Assembly: GCF_000269985.1 (NCBI RefSeq)
Contig: NC_016109.1
Location: forward strand, 7,653,001 to 7,717,000
Direction of reading: 5' to 3'
Origin: Kitasatospora setae KM-6054
Lineage (GTDB): Bacteria > Actinomycetota > Actinomycetes > Streptomycetales > Streptomycetaceae
Length of the DNA stretch: 64,000 bases
The stretch's first letter is position 1, and the number at the start of each line of letters is the position of its first letter. Positions 33,694 to 42,004 of this stretch are shown in pieces. A model generated the notes under the pieces. That model was not told the DNA's origin. It saw only the letters and a list, made by a program, of their open reading frames with translations, and did no database searches. Both the position numbers and the translations under genes were made by a program.

Positions 33694-34635
33694 TCAGGGC
33701 AGCAGTGAGGCGCGGCGCCAGGCGCGGGCGGTGGCCGGGGTGAGGATCCCCAGCTCGGCGAAGAACTCCAGCGCCTTGCGCGCCCAGTCGATCCGGGCCC
33801 GCCGCCAGTGCGGGTTGGCCTCGGCGGCGCGCCGGGCCTCGGCCGGGTCGAACCCGGACAGCGCGTACACCCGGGGGTGCACGACCTCGTCCACCGCCTG
33901 CCGGGCCAGCAGCGCCAGCGCCCGCCGGAACACCGCCCGCCGGGCCGGGCTCATCGCCGCCCAGCGGCGCTCCAGCTCGGGCTTGGCGTAGCCGATGTGC
34001 CGGGCCTCCTCGACCACGTGGATCCGGGCCACCGAGCGGGCCAGCGGCTGCAACGACTCGTCGCGGACCATCTCGCGCTGCATCGCGTCGGTGAACTCCT
34101 CGACGAAGATCGCCCCGGCGAAGGTCATCGTGGTGTCGTTGAGCAGGAAGTGCAGCTTGCCGAGCCGGTCCGCGCGCCGGGTCGGCCGGGCCGAGGGGTA
34201 GCCGGTCGCGGTGATGTAGCGGGCGAACATGGTGGAGTGCCGGCACTCGTCCGCGACCTCGGTCAGCGCGTACTGGGCGTGCCCGGTGGTCAGGTCGCCC
34301 GCGTAGACGTGCCGGATCAGGCCCTCCATCAGCACCAGTTCGAACCAGATCCCGGCCGCCGTGGTGGACGCGAACTGGTGCGTGCTCAGCCGGGCCCGCC
34401 CGCGCTCGTCCAGCCGCTCCCACAGCGGGGTGCCGTACAGCGCGACGCGGTGCGCGGGCAGCGCGTAGTGGTCCGGGTCGACGGGGGCGGACCAGTCGAT
34501 CTCGGTGAGCGGGTCGTGCGAGTGCTTCGCGGAGGCGCGCAGCAGGCGGGCGGCGTTCAGCTCGCGGTCGGCGTTGCGCTGCCGGGCGGGGAGCGGCGGG
34601 AGGGGGTGCTGCGACGGTGCGGCGGTGTCGGACAC
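33694..34635 (-). CDS. AurF-like diiron oxygenase
   Basis: The 313-residue protein carries the ligand pattern of AurF-type N-oxygenases: Glu99, Glu130 and His133 (ADECRH), Glu180 (FVEEFTDAM), and His206, Glu210 and His213 (HVVEEARH). These spacings fit the seven-ligand diiron site of AurF, which oxidises arylamines to nitro groups. The GTG at 34635 follows CGGAG; the frame continues upstream into non-coding sequence. It precedes a DHA2 exporter gene. Whether it acts on an arylamine is unknown; no biosynthetic cluster surrounds it. Confidence 0.85.
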   Translation of the reverse strand: MSDTAAPSQHPLPPLPARQRNADRELNAARLLRASAKHSHDPLTEIDWSAPVDPDHYALPAHRVALYGTPLWERLDERGRARLSTHQFASTTAAGIWFELVLMEGLIRHVYAGDLTTGHAQYALTEVADECRHSTMFARYITATGYPSARPTRRADRLGKLHFLLNDTTMTFAGAIFVEEFTDAMQREMVRDESLQPLARSVARIHVVEEARHIGYAKPELERRWAAMSPARRAVFRRALALLARQAVDEVVHPRVYALSGFDPAEARRAAEANPHWRRARIDWARKALEFFAELGILTPATARAWRRASLLP

Positions 34636-34688
34636 GGGCGGGCTCCGGAGGGTGGGGGCGGCGAGGGGCTCCGGGACGAGTAAACCAA

Positions 34689-34704
34689 TGAGACAGAGTG
34701 TCAA
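34689..34704. promoter_or_regulatory. Dyad and -35-like element upstream of the AurF-MFS pair
   Basis: GACA-GAG-TGTC (34692-34702) overlaps TTGACA on the minus strand (34704-34699). It could be a TetR-type operator; no matching -10 element is clear. Confidence 0.35.
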
Positions 34705-34765
34705 CAAGGGGTTCGGGCAGATCAGCGCCCGCCCCCGCCCGGGTGCGGCCCCGCCCGGCCCCCCG

Positions 34766-34771
34766 CAGACT
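34766..34771 (+). promoter_or_regulatory. Candidate -10 hexamer of a leaderless promoter
   Basis: CAGACT ends 6 bases before the ATG at 34778. The first base departs from the TAnnnT pattern. Confidence 0.35.
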
Positions 34772-34777
34772 GGCCGC

Positions 34778-35758
34778 ATGGACCCGGTCACCGCCCTGGA
34801 ACGCATCGCCTTCCTGCTGGAACGCGAACTCGCCGACCCGCAGCGGATCGAGGCGCTCCGCACCGCCGCCGAGACCGCCGCCGCGCTGCCGCCCGAACCG
34901 ATCGACGCCGCCCAGGCCGCACGCCTCCCCGGCGTCGACGCCGTCACCGCCCGGGTGATCGCCGACGCCTCGGTCGGCCGCAGCCCCCAGTACCTGCTGG
35001 AGACCGAGGCCCGCGCCGCCGCCGGACCCGCCCCGACCGCCGCCGCGATCCGCCTGCGCGAGAAACTCCAGGGCGACTGCCACCTGCACTCCGACTGGTC
35101 CGTCGGTACCGCCTCGCCCGAGCGGATGGCCCGCACCGCCCGCGCCCTCGGCCACCACTGGGCCGCCCTCACCGACCGCGGCCTCGCCCCCGACCGGCTG
35201 CGCGAACAACTCGACCTGATCGAGCAGCTCAACCCCCGGCTCGCCCCGTTCCGCCTGCTCACCGGCACCGAGTGCGAGATCCTCCCGGACGGCACGCTCG
35301 ACCAGGACGAGGACCTGCTCCGCCGACTCGACGTGGTCGTCGCCGCCGTCCACACCGACCCCGGCGACGACCCCGCCGCCACCACCCGCCGACTGCTCGC
35401 CGCCGCCCGCAACCCACTGGTCGACGTCCTCGGCCACTGCACCGGCCGCCGACTCGGCGAACACCCCCGCCCGCCCGCCGAGTTCGACGCCGACGCGGTC
35501 TTCACCGCCTGCCGCGAACACGACACCGCCGTCGAGATCAACTGCCACCCCGACCGCCGCGACCCACCCGACGACCTGCTGGCCCGCGCCGCCGACCTCG
35601 GCTGCCTCTTCGCGATCGACACCGACGCCCACGCCCCCGGCCAACTCGACTGGCAGCTCGACGGCTGCGGGCGGGCGGCGGCCCTGGGGTTGGACGCGGA
35701 GCGGGTGGTGACGGCGTGGTCGGTGGACCATCTGCTGGCGTGGACGGGGGCGCGCTGA
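34778..35758 (+). CDS. PHP-domain phosphoesterase
   Basis: The 326-residue protein has a helical N-terminal part (1-90) with a helix-hairpin-helix-like LPGVDAVTARVI. A PHP domain follows, starting GDCHLHSDWS (His102, His104). Later metal ligands are TGTECEI, VAAVHTD, LGHCTG and DTDAHAP. This order resembles the PHP module that follows the polymerase-beta-like domain of bacterial PolX, here without the polymerase domain. The predicted activity is metal-dependent phosphoester hydrolysis. The last 107 bases of the gene lie in a tandem duplication that continues past the stop codon. Confidence 0.85.
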   Translation: MDPVTALERIAFLLERELADPQRIEALRTAAETAAALPPEPIDAAQAARLPGVDAVTARVIADASVGRSPQYLLETEARAAAGPAPTAAAIRLREKLQGDCHLHSDWSVGTASPERMARTARALGHHWAALTDRGLAPDRLREQLDLIEQLNPRLAPFRLLTGTECEILPDGTLDQDEDLLRRLDVVVAAVHTDPGDDPAATTRRLLAAARNPLVDVLGHCTGRRLGEHPRPPAEFDADAVFTACREHDTAVEINCHPDRRDPPDDLLARAADLGCLFAIDTDAHAPGQLDWQLDGCGRAAALGLDAERVVTAWSVDHLLAWTGAR

Positions 35759-35931
35759 GGGGGCGCCTGCGGCGGGCTTGGGAAGGGGGGGAGGGGAGGG
35801 GGCAGCTCGACGGCTGCGGGCGGGCGGTGGTTCTGGGGTTGGACGCGGAGCGGGTGGTGACGGCGTGGTCGGTGGACCATCTGCTGGCGTGGACGGGGGC
35901 GGGCTGAGGGGGCGCCTGTGGCGGGCTCGGG
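35652..35931. repeat. 149-bp tandem duplication at the 3' end of the PHP gene
   Basis: About 131 bases at 35652-35782 recur at 35801-35931, offset exactly 149, with few mismatches. Copy 1 holds the last codons, the TGA (35756) and some downstream bases; copy 2 has the same TGA at 35905 but no start, so it is a non-coding relic. Confidence 0.92.
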
Positions 35932-35968
35932 TGGCGGGGCGCGGTGAGGGGGTGTCAGTGCGGGGCGT

Positions 35969-35974
35969 TACGCT
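35969..35974 (+). promoter_or_regulatory. Candidate -10 hexamer of a leaderless promoter
   Basis: TACGCT ends 6 bases before the ATG at 35981. Confidence 0.45.
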
Positions 35975-35980
35975 GCGCGG

Positions 35981-36655
35981 ATGACTGACGTGCACGAAGT
36001 GGTGAGGATCAGGCCGTTGGCGTTCCACGCGGCGGGTGGGACCGAGGACTGGCGGGTGCTGGGGGAGGGGGCGTGCGCGTTCTTCCGGACGGGGTCGTTC
36101 GGGGCCGGGGCCCGGCTGGTCGGGGCGATCGGGGAGGCGCTGGAGGGCGTCGGCACCGCGGACGTCGACCTGCGGCCGGAGGGCGTGACCGTCCGGCTGA
36201 TCGAGGCCGGCGGGGAGTACTACGGCCTGACCGAGCGTCACGTCGAGCTGGCCCGGCTGGTCTCGGCCGCCGCCCGTGAGCTCGGCGCGGTCGCCGATCC
36301 GGCCGGCCTGCAGACCGTCCAGGTCACCGTCGACGCGCTGGACGTGCCCGCCGTGGTCGCGTTCTGGCGGGCGCTGCTCGGCTACCGGGACCGCGCGGGC
36401 AGCCCGGAGGACCTGATCGATCCGGCCCGGCGCGGCGCCCCGTTCTACTTCCAGCAGATGGACGAGCCCCGCCCGCAGCGCAACCGGGTGCACGTGGACG
36501 TCTGGGTCCCGCACGACCTCGCCGAGGCCCGGATCGCCGCCGCGATCGCGGCCGGCGGCCGCCTGGTCACCGACGAGCACGCCCCGAACCACTGGGTGCT
36601 GGCCGACCCGGAGGGCAACGAGGCGTGCGTCGGCGCGGCGGGCGCGGCGGGCTGA
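35981..36655 (+). CDS. Fusion of a pterin-carbinolamine-dehydratase-like domain and a VOC domain
   Basis: The 224-residue protein has an N-terminal part ending YYGLTERHVELARLVSAAARELG, like the last helix of pterin-4a-carbinolamine dehydratase. A VOC/glyoxalase domain follows (LQTVQVTVDALDVPAVVAFWRALLGY to HWVLADPEGNEACV). The fusion is common in actinobacteria and usually annotated only as VOC. The His cluster expected for dehydratase activity is not clear, so the first domain may be structural. Confidence 0.78.
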   Translation: MTDVHEVVRIRPLAFHAAGGTEDWRVLGEGACAFFRTGSFGAGARLVGAIGEALEGVGTADVDLRPEGVTVRLIEAGGEYYGLTERHVELARLVSAAARELGAVADPAGLQTVQVTVDALDVPAVVAFWRALLGYRDRAGSPEDLIDPARRGAPFYFQQMDEPRPQRNRVHVDVWVPHDLAEARIAAAIAAGGRLVTDEHAPNHWVLADPEGNEACVGAAGAAG

Positions 36656-36680
36656 GCGCGGGGGAGCGGGGGAGGGAGGC

Positions 36681-37475
36681 TCAGGCGGTCAGCCGTTCGC
36701 GCAGGCTGTCCAGGGTGTCGTCCTTGAGTCCGAGCCCGGCCCGGGCGTAGCTCTCGGCGTCGCCCCACTGCTCGGCGAGCGCCTCCAGCGCGGCGGCCAG
36801 GTACTCGGCGCGGACGGAGAGCACCGCGTCCGCGACCTCCGGGTCGCCGCCCGCCGCGACGAAACGTTCCACCAGTGGGGCGTACCGCGCGCGGACCGCC
36901 GGGTCGACCGACAGGTACTCGGTGCGGACGGTCTCCTCGTCCGCGCCGAGCAGCAGCAGGACCAGGCTGGCGCCCCAGCCGGTGCGGTCCTTGCCGGCCG
37001 TGCAGTGGAACAGCACCGGCCCGCCGCCCTGGTGGGCGAGCGCGGTGAGCAGCAGCCGGTAGGCCCGCCGGGCGGAGGCCGAGGTCACGAACGCCCGGTA
37101 GTCCGCGCGCAGCGCCTGCGCCGCCCGGCCCCCGCCGAGCGCCCGGTCCGCGCCGGACGGGTCGGCCAGCGCCGCGGCCAGCGCGGCCGTCGCGCCGCTG
37201 CCCGCCTCGTCCGCGAGCACGTCCGCGACCAGCAGGTGCGCCCCGCCGGGGACGCGGTCGGGGAAGGCGGCCCGCTCGGCGGCGGTGCGCAGGTCGACCA
37301 CGGTGCGCACGCCCAGCGCGTCGAACATCGGGTCGGCGGCCGGGTCGAGCCGGTCCAACTGGCCGGAGCGCAGGGCGATTCCGGGCCGGACCCGGCCCCC
37401 GCCGGGCAGGTCGATGCCGCCGAGGTCGCGCAGGTTGGCGACGGTGGCGGAGTCCACGAGGTGCGAGTGCTGCAT
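36681..37475 (-). CDS. Tyrosine phosphatase (Y_phosphatase3 type)
   Basis: The 264-residue protein begins with VANLRDLGGIDLPGGGRVRPG and has the P-loop HCTAGKDRT with Cys158 and Arg164. This matches MptpB/IphP-like phosphatases, which act on phosphotyrosine and often on phosphoinositides. No signal peptide is visible. It is divergent from the DJ-1-like gene. Confidence 0.9.
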   Translation of the reverse strand: MQHSHLVDSATVANLRDLGGIDLPGGGRVRPGIALRSGQLDRLDPAADPMFDALGVRTVVDLRTAAERAAFPDRVPGGAHLLVADVLADEAGSGATAALAAALADPSGADRALGGGRAAQALRADYRAFVTSASARRAYRLLLTALAHQGGGPVLFHCTAGKDRTGWGASLVLLLLGADEETVRTEYLSVDPAVRARYAPLVERFVAAGGDPEVADAVLSVRAEYLAAALEALAEQWGDAESYARAGLGLKDDTLDSLRERLTA

Positions 37476-37733
37476 GGGACGGCCTCCCAGGTGCTGGATC
37501 CCGGCGAACGGGCGGACCTTGCCAGCACGGTAGGCGCGCCCCGGGCGGGTCGCCCCCGGAGTACCCCCGGCCGGGCGGACCCGTCGCCCCGCACAGGGGG
37601 CGCACGCCCCGGCGGCGCGCCGTGCCCCGCGCGCCCCTTGATTGACTCCGTGTCAGCGGGCAGGGTGGGCTGCGCCCGGCCCCGCGGGGGCGCGGGCGGT
37701 GTTCTGGCACGACGAGAGGGACGGAATCCCCGG

Positions 37734-38300
37734 ATGGCAGCGAAGATCCTGATCATCACCGGTGACGCGGCGGAGTCGCTGGAGGTGTTCTACCCGTACC
37801 AGCGGCTGCTGGAGGAGGGCTACCAGGTCGACATCGCCGCGCCGACCAAGAAGACCCTGCAGTTCGTGGTGCACGACTTCGTCCCGGGCTACGACACGTA
37901 CACCGAGAAGGCCGGCTACACCTGGCCCGCCGACCTGGCGTTCGCCGACGTCGACCCCGCCGCGTACGTGGCGCTGGTGCTGCCCGGCGGCCGGGCGCCC
38001 GAGTACCTGCGCAACGACCCCGAGGTGCAGCGGATCGTCGCCGCGTTCGTCGAGGAGGACAAGCCGCTCGCGCAGATCTGCCACGGCCCGCTGATCACCC
38101 TGCGGACCGGCTCGCTGGCCGGCCGCCGCACCGCCGCCTACCCGGCGCTGGAGCCGGACGTGGCCGCGGGCGGCGCGGACTTCGTGGACGGCGACGCGGT
38201 GGTCGACGGCACGGTGGTCTCCGCCCGCGCCTGGCCGGACCACCCGTCCTGGATGCGCGCCTTCGTCAAGCTGCTGCGCGAGAAGGCCCCGGTCGAGTAA
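37734..38300 (+). CDS. DJ-1/PfpI family protein
   Basis: The 188-residue protein has Glu17 and the nucleophile elbow ICHGP with Cys116 and His117, the PfpI-type triad. KILIITGDAAESLEVFYPYQRLLEEGY at the start is close to the PfpI group linked to glyoxalase or deglycase activity. It is cytosolic. A 13-bp hairpin follows the gene. Confidence 0.9.
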   Translation: MAAKILIITGDAAESLEVFYPYQRLLEEGYQVDIAAPTKKTLQFVVHDFVPGYDTYTEKAGYTWPADLAFADVDPAAYVALVLPGGRAPEYLRNDPEVQRIVAAFVEEDKPLAQICHGPLITLRTGSLAGRRTAAYPALEPDVAAGGADFVDGDAVVDGTVVSARAWPDHPSWMRAFVKLLREKAPVE

Positions 38301-38323
38301 CCGGCCCCGCGCCGGGGTGTCGC

Positions 38324-38351
38324 CTTGCCCGCCCGGCCCCGGGCGGGCAAG
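38324..38351. terminator. Hairpin terminator
   Basis: A 13-bp perfect stem (38324-38336 with 38339-38351) sits between the DJ-1-like gene and the next start 11 bases downstream. Confidence 0.7.
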
Positions 38352-38361
38352 CGTGTACCCC

Positions 38362-38967
38362 ATGGCAGATCACCTCGACGGACCGGCCCTGCTCGCGCTG
38401 CACGCCCGGGCCCTGGCGCACTTCGGCGACCTGGTCCGCGCCGTCCCCGACGACGCCTGGCAGGCGCCCACCCCGTGCACCGACTGGACGGTCCGGCAAC
38501 TGGTCAACCACCTGGCGGCCGAACAGCTCTGGGTGCCCGCGCTGCTGGCCGGCGCCACCGTCGCCGAGGTCGGCGACCGCTTCGACGGCGACGTGCTGGG
38601 CGCCGACCCGCTCGCCGCCTGGGCCGCCGCCGCGACCGGCGCGCTGGCCGCGCTCGCCGAACCGGGCGCGCTGGAACGCACCGTGCACCTCTCGTACGGG
38701 GACCGGGAGGCTGCCGGGTACGCCCGCGAGATGACCGTGGACGCGGTCGTGCACGCCTGGGACCTGGCCCAGGGGATCGGCGCGGACGCCACCGTCGACC
38801 CGGTCGCCGCCGAGTTCGCGCTCGCCGAACTCACCCCGCACACCGATGCGTTGGCTGCCTCCGGGGTGTTCGCCGCCCCGGTGCCGGTGCCGGCCGACGC
38901 GGATGCCGCGACCCGGCTGCTGGGCCTGGTCGGCCGCGACCCGGCCCACCCGCTGGGGCGGCGCTGA
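38362..38967 (+). CDS. TIGR03086-type DinB-like metal-binding protein
   Basis: The 201-residue protein has a four-helix start (LLALHARALAHFGDLVRAVPDDAWQAPTPCTDWTVRQLVNHL), as in mycothiol-dependent DinB/maleylpyruvate isomerase-like proteins. A second His is in VVHAWDLAQGIG. Such proteins bind a metal through three His and often use mycothiol; the reaction here is unknown. It is convergent with the TetR gene, with 7 bases between stop codons. Confidence 0.86.
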   Translation: MADHLDGPALLALHARALAHFGDLVRAVPDDAWQAPTPCTDWTVRQLVNHLAAEQLWVPALLAGATVAEVGDRFDGDVLGADPLAAWAAAATGALAALAEPGALERTVHLSYGDREAAGYAREMTVDAVVHAWDLAQGIGADATVDPVAAEFALAELTPHTDALAASGVFAAPVPVPADADAATRLLGLVGRDPAHPLGRR

Positions 38968-38974
38968 CGCCGGT

Positions 38975-39556
38975 TCAGCGGCGCGGGCCGCGCACCCCGT
39001 CCAGCGCGATGGCCAGCACCCGGTCGCGCTGGCCCTCGTCCGGGTAGTTCACCGAGGTGATGCCGGAGACCATCCGCAGCAGGTCGTCGATGCCCATGTC
39101 GGCGCGGACCTCGCCGGCCTGCTGGGCCCGGACGAACAGCGGGGTGCCGCCCGCGTACATGGACTGCAGGCAGGCCAGGAAGATGCCGGACTCCTCGCCC
39201 GCCATGGCCTCGCGGATCGCCCGCTTGGTCATCGCGTACTCCACGAAGCGGCGCAGCCAGGCGGCCAGCGCCTCCCACGGCGGCAGGTGGGCGACCTCGG
39301 CGGCGACCCGGCACAGGTCGTCGACCTCGGCGGCGTACACCGCCTCGAACAGGTGCCGGCGGGTGGGGAAGTTGCGGTAGAGGGTGCCGATGCCGACGCC
39401 GGCCCGGCGGGCGATGTCCTCCAGCGAGGCCTCGGCGCCGTGTGCGGCGAAAGCCTCGCGGGCGGCGAGCAGCAGCGCGTCGAAGTTGCGGGCGGCGTCC
39501 GCGCGGCGCGGGCGCTGGGCGGCGAGGAACTCGCTCACCACGATCTGATCCGACAC
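38975..39556 (-). CDS. TetR-family transcriptional regulator
   Basis: The 193-residue protein has the TetR helix-turn-helix EDIARRAGVGIGTLYRNFPTRRHLFEAVY. The adjacent divergent MFS exporter gene and two dyads over its promoter point to it as the repressor of that exporter. The ligand is unknown. Confidence 0.9.
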   Translation of the reverse strand: MSDQIVVSEFLAAQRPRRADAARNFDALLLAAREAFAAHGAEASLEDIARRAGVGIGTLYRNFPTRRHLFEAVYAAEVDDLCRVAAEVAHLPPWEALAAWLRRFVEYAMTKRAIREAMAGEESGIFLACLQSMYAGGTPLFVRAQQAGEVRADMGIDDLLRMVSGITSVNYPDEGQRDRVLAIALDGVRGPRR

Positions 39557-39678
39557 GGGGACCTCGTTCTCGACACGTCCGGGCGGGGCTGGGCTTGGGC
39601 TGGGCGGGGTCGGCGGGAGCCTGCGGGGGCTCGCGGGAGCCTGCGGGGGGCTTGCGGGGGTGGATCCGGGAAACCGGA

Positions 39679-39707
39679 TTGAACCGGAGGTGTGCCTCCG
39701 CTAATCT
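39679..39707 (+). promoter_or_regulatory. Promoter of the MFS exporter gene
   Basis: TTGAAC (39679-39684) and TAATCT (39702-39707) are 17 bases apart, a good housekeeping-type promoter. It predicts a 5' leader of about 280 bases. Confidence 0.65.
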
Positions 39708-39720
39708 GGAGGCATGCCTC
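39685..39720. promoter_or_regulatory. Paired TetR operators
   Basis: CGGAGGTGTGCCTCCG (39685-39700) fills the promoter spacer exactly. The perfect palindrome GAGGCATGCCTC (39709-39720) covers the expected start site. Their centres are 22 bp apart, two helical turns, so two repressor dimers could bind one face. Confidence 0.7.
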
Positions 39721-39995
39721 GACTTTAGCACCGGGGCGTGAACTTCGGCCTGTCCGCACCCCGCGGAATCCGCCGCTCCACCATGCCCGTACGCCCACAC
39801 GCCCGTACGCCGCAGACCCGCACGCCCGCCCGGCGACGACGCCCGGCGCCCGTGCGGCGACCCTCCGCGACATCCGTCCCACCGTCCCACCGTCCTGCCG
39901 TCCCACCGTTCCTCCGCTCCGCCGTCCTGCCGCCACGCCGCCGCGGTGCGCCCCGTGCTGCCCGCGTGCCCCGTCCGAACCCCCGAGAGGGTCCG

Positions 39996-41432
39996 ATGAA
40001 CCGCCATTCCCCCCGCCTGACCTTCGGTGTGCTCGCCGCCGGTGCCGGCGTGTACGCGCTGCTCCAGTCGCTGATCACGCCCGCCCTGCCGATCGTCCAG
40101 CGGGAACTGCACACCTCGCAGTCCGCCGTCACCTGGGTGATGACCGCCTACCTGCTCTCCGCCTCGGTCTTCACCCCGATCCTCGGCCGGATCGGCGACC
40201 TGGTCGGCAAGAAGCGCACCCTGGTCGGCGCGCTGGTCGCGCTGCTGGTCGGCTGCCTGGTGGCCGCGCTGGCGCCGAACATCACCGTGCTGATCGTCGC
40301 CCGGGTGATCCAGGGCATCGCCGGCGCGCTGTTCCCGCTCTCCTTCGGCATCATCCGCGACGAGTTCCCGCCCGGACGGGTCTCCAGCGGCATCAGCAAC
40401 ATGTCCGCCGTGATCGCCGTCGGCAGCGGCCTGGGCATGGTCCTGGCCGGGCCGATCGTCGGCGCGCTCGACTACAGCTGGCTGTTCTGGCTGCCCGTCA
40501 TCGTGCTCTCCGGCATCATCCTGCTCGCCCACCGCTACGTCCCCGAGTCGCCCACCCGCGGCGAGGGCGGCGTGGACTGGCTCTCCTCCGTGCTGCTCTC
40601 CGGCTGGCTGGTCGCCCTGCTCCTGCCGGTCAGCCAGGCCGCCCACTGGGGCTGGGGCTCGGCCAAGGTGCTCGGCCTGCTCGCCGTCGCCGTCGTGCTG
40701 TTCGCGGTCTGGCTGTTCCAGGAGTCCCGCTCCCGCAACCCGCTGATCGACCTGCGGGTGATGCGGCTGCCCGCCGTGTGGACCACCAACACCGCCGCCC
40801 TGCTGTTCGGCGCCGGCATGTACGCCGTGTGGGCCTTCCTGCCGGGCTTCGTGCAGGCGCCGTCCAGCACCGGCTACGGCTTCGGCGCCGACGTCACCGG
40901 CGCCGGGCTGCTGATGCTGCCGATGGTCGCCGCGATGTTCGTGGCCGGCGTGCTCGGCGGCCGACTGGCCGGCCGCTTCCCGGCCAAGGCCCAGCTCACC
41001 ACCGGCGCCCTGCTCGGCGCCGTCGCCTGCGCGCTGCTCGCCACCCGGCACGGCAGCCCCGCCGACGTGGCCGTCGCCGCGGCCGTGTTCGGCCTCGGCA
41101 TCGGACTCGCCTTCGCCTCGATGAGCAACCTCATCGTGCACGCCGTCCCCGCCGCCCAGACCGGCGCCGCCACCGGCATGAACGCCAACATCCGCACCAT
41201 CGGCGGCTCGATGGGCGCCGCGCTGATGAGCAGCCTGGTCACCAGCCACCTGCTGGCCGACGGACGCCCCGCCGAGACCGGCTACACCCAGGGGTTCGCG
41301 CTGCTCGCGGCGTTCTGCCTGGCCGCCGCGTTCGCCGCCCTGCTCGTCCCGGCCCGCCGGGCCGCGACCCCGGTCGTGGCCGCGGCCGCGACTGCGGCCA
41401 CGGCTCCGGCGGCCGAGCGCGCCGAGGTGTGA
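39996..41432 (+). CDS. MFS exporter of the DHA2 type
   Basis: The 478-residue protein has ALPIVQRELHTSQSAVTWVMTAYLL in helices 1-2, GRIGDLVGKKRTLVG as motif A and VIQGIAGALFPLSFGII as motif C. It is a drug/proton antiporter family member. It is divergent from a TetR gene with paired operators, a typical inducible efflux unit. A GAGAGG site lies before the ATG. A 16-bp hairpin follows. Confidence 0.9.
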   Translation: MNRHSPRLTFGVLAAGAGVYALLQSLITPALPIVQRELHTSQSAVTWVMTAYLLSASVFTPILGRIGDLVGKKRTLVGALVALLVGCLVAALAPNITVLIVARVIQGIAGALFPLSFGIIRDEFPPGRVSSGISNMSAVIAVGSGLGMVLAGPIVGALDYSWLFWLPVIVLSGIILLAHRYVPESPTRGEGGVDWLSSVLLSGWLVALLLPVSQAAHWGWGSAKVLGLLAVAVVLFAVWLFQESRSRNPLIDLRVMRLPAVWTTNTAALLFGAGMYAVWAFLPGFVQAPSSTGYGFGADVTGAGLLMLPMVAAMFVAGVLGGRLAGRFPAKAQLTTGALLGAVACALLATRHGSPADVAVAAAVFGLGIGLAFASMSNLIVHAVPAAQTGAATGMNANIRTIGGSMGAALMSSLVTSHLLADGRPAETGYTQGFALLAAFCLAAAFAALLVPARRAATPVVAAAATAATAPAAERAEV

Positions 41433-41474
41433 CGGGAGGCGGGCGGCGGCTGCTCGGCAGCTGACCGGCGCCGT

Positions 41475-41520
41475 ACGAGCCGGGTCCGGAACACCGCGTG
41501 GCGGTCCGGGCCCGGCTCGT
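41475..41520. terminator. Hairpin terminator after the MFS gene
   Basis: Stem of 16 pairs (41475-41490 with 41505-41520, one G-U in RNA) with a 14-base loop. Confidence 0.8.
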
Positions 41521-41971
41521 GCAGCAGGACATTCCACTCAGAGGACGCCCGTCCGGGGTGCCGCATGCCGCAGCGGAGCCGCAGCAGGAGGGGCAGCGGG
41601 AGGAGTTCCGCGCCCGGGTGCCCGGCGGCACGCTGCACGCCGTCGACCTGGTGAGGCTGAACGCCGAGGCCGCGGCGCTCGCCGACCACTACCGGGCCTC
41701 GCCGGGCTTCCTGCTCGGCCTGCCGTACGAGCCGCTGGAGCCCGAGCGCCCCGGCATCGCCCACCTCGACCGGATCGACACCCCCGCGCTGGTGCTGGTC
41801 GGCGAGCACGACGCCCCCTACGGCCACGGCTGCTTCCGCCGCCTGGCGGCCGGCCTGCCCCGGGCCCGGGCCGAGGTGGTGCCCGGGGCCGACCACCTGG
41901 TCAACCTGACGCGGCCGGAGGAGTTCGCCCGCCGGCTGGCCGCCTTCCTCGCCACCCTGCCCGGCCGCTGA
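41498..41971 (+). pseudogene. C-terminal remnant of an alpha/beta hydrolase
   Basis: The open frame of 157 codons begins inside the MFS terminator hairpin, so its first residues are not real coding sequence. From about 41640 it reads like the lid and C-terminal part of an alpha/beta hydrolase (LDRIDTPALVLVGEHDAPYGHG with the acid, then VPGADHLVNLTRPEEFARRLAAFL with the catalytic His). The N-terminal half with the oxyanion HG and nucleophile GxSxG is missing, so the enzyme cannot work. It looks like a 5'-truncated relic. Confidence 0.7.
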
Positions 41972-42004
41972 CCGCGAGCCGCCGGGCGGGGTGGACGCAG
42001 GGGT

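Larger units (their letters stand above)
39557..39995. other. Intergenic region and long leader of the MFS gene
   Basis: These 439 bases hold the promoter and operators (39679-39720). About 280 bases of probable 5' leader follow, rich in short imperfect repeats of ACCGTCC/GCCGTCC near 39870-39930. I see no supported small gene in it. Confidence 0.5.

Noticed and set aside
35778..35984. Small gene in the second copy of the PHP duplication
   Set aside because: The frame is low-complexity Gly/Arg and arises from a different frame of duplicated DNA; the true reading frame lacks a start.
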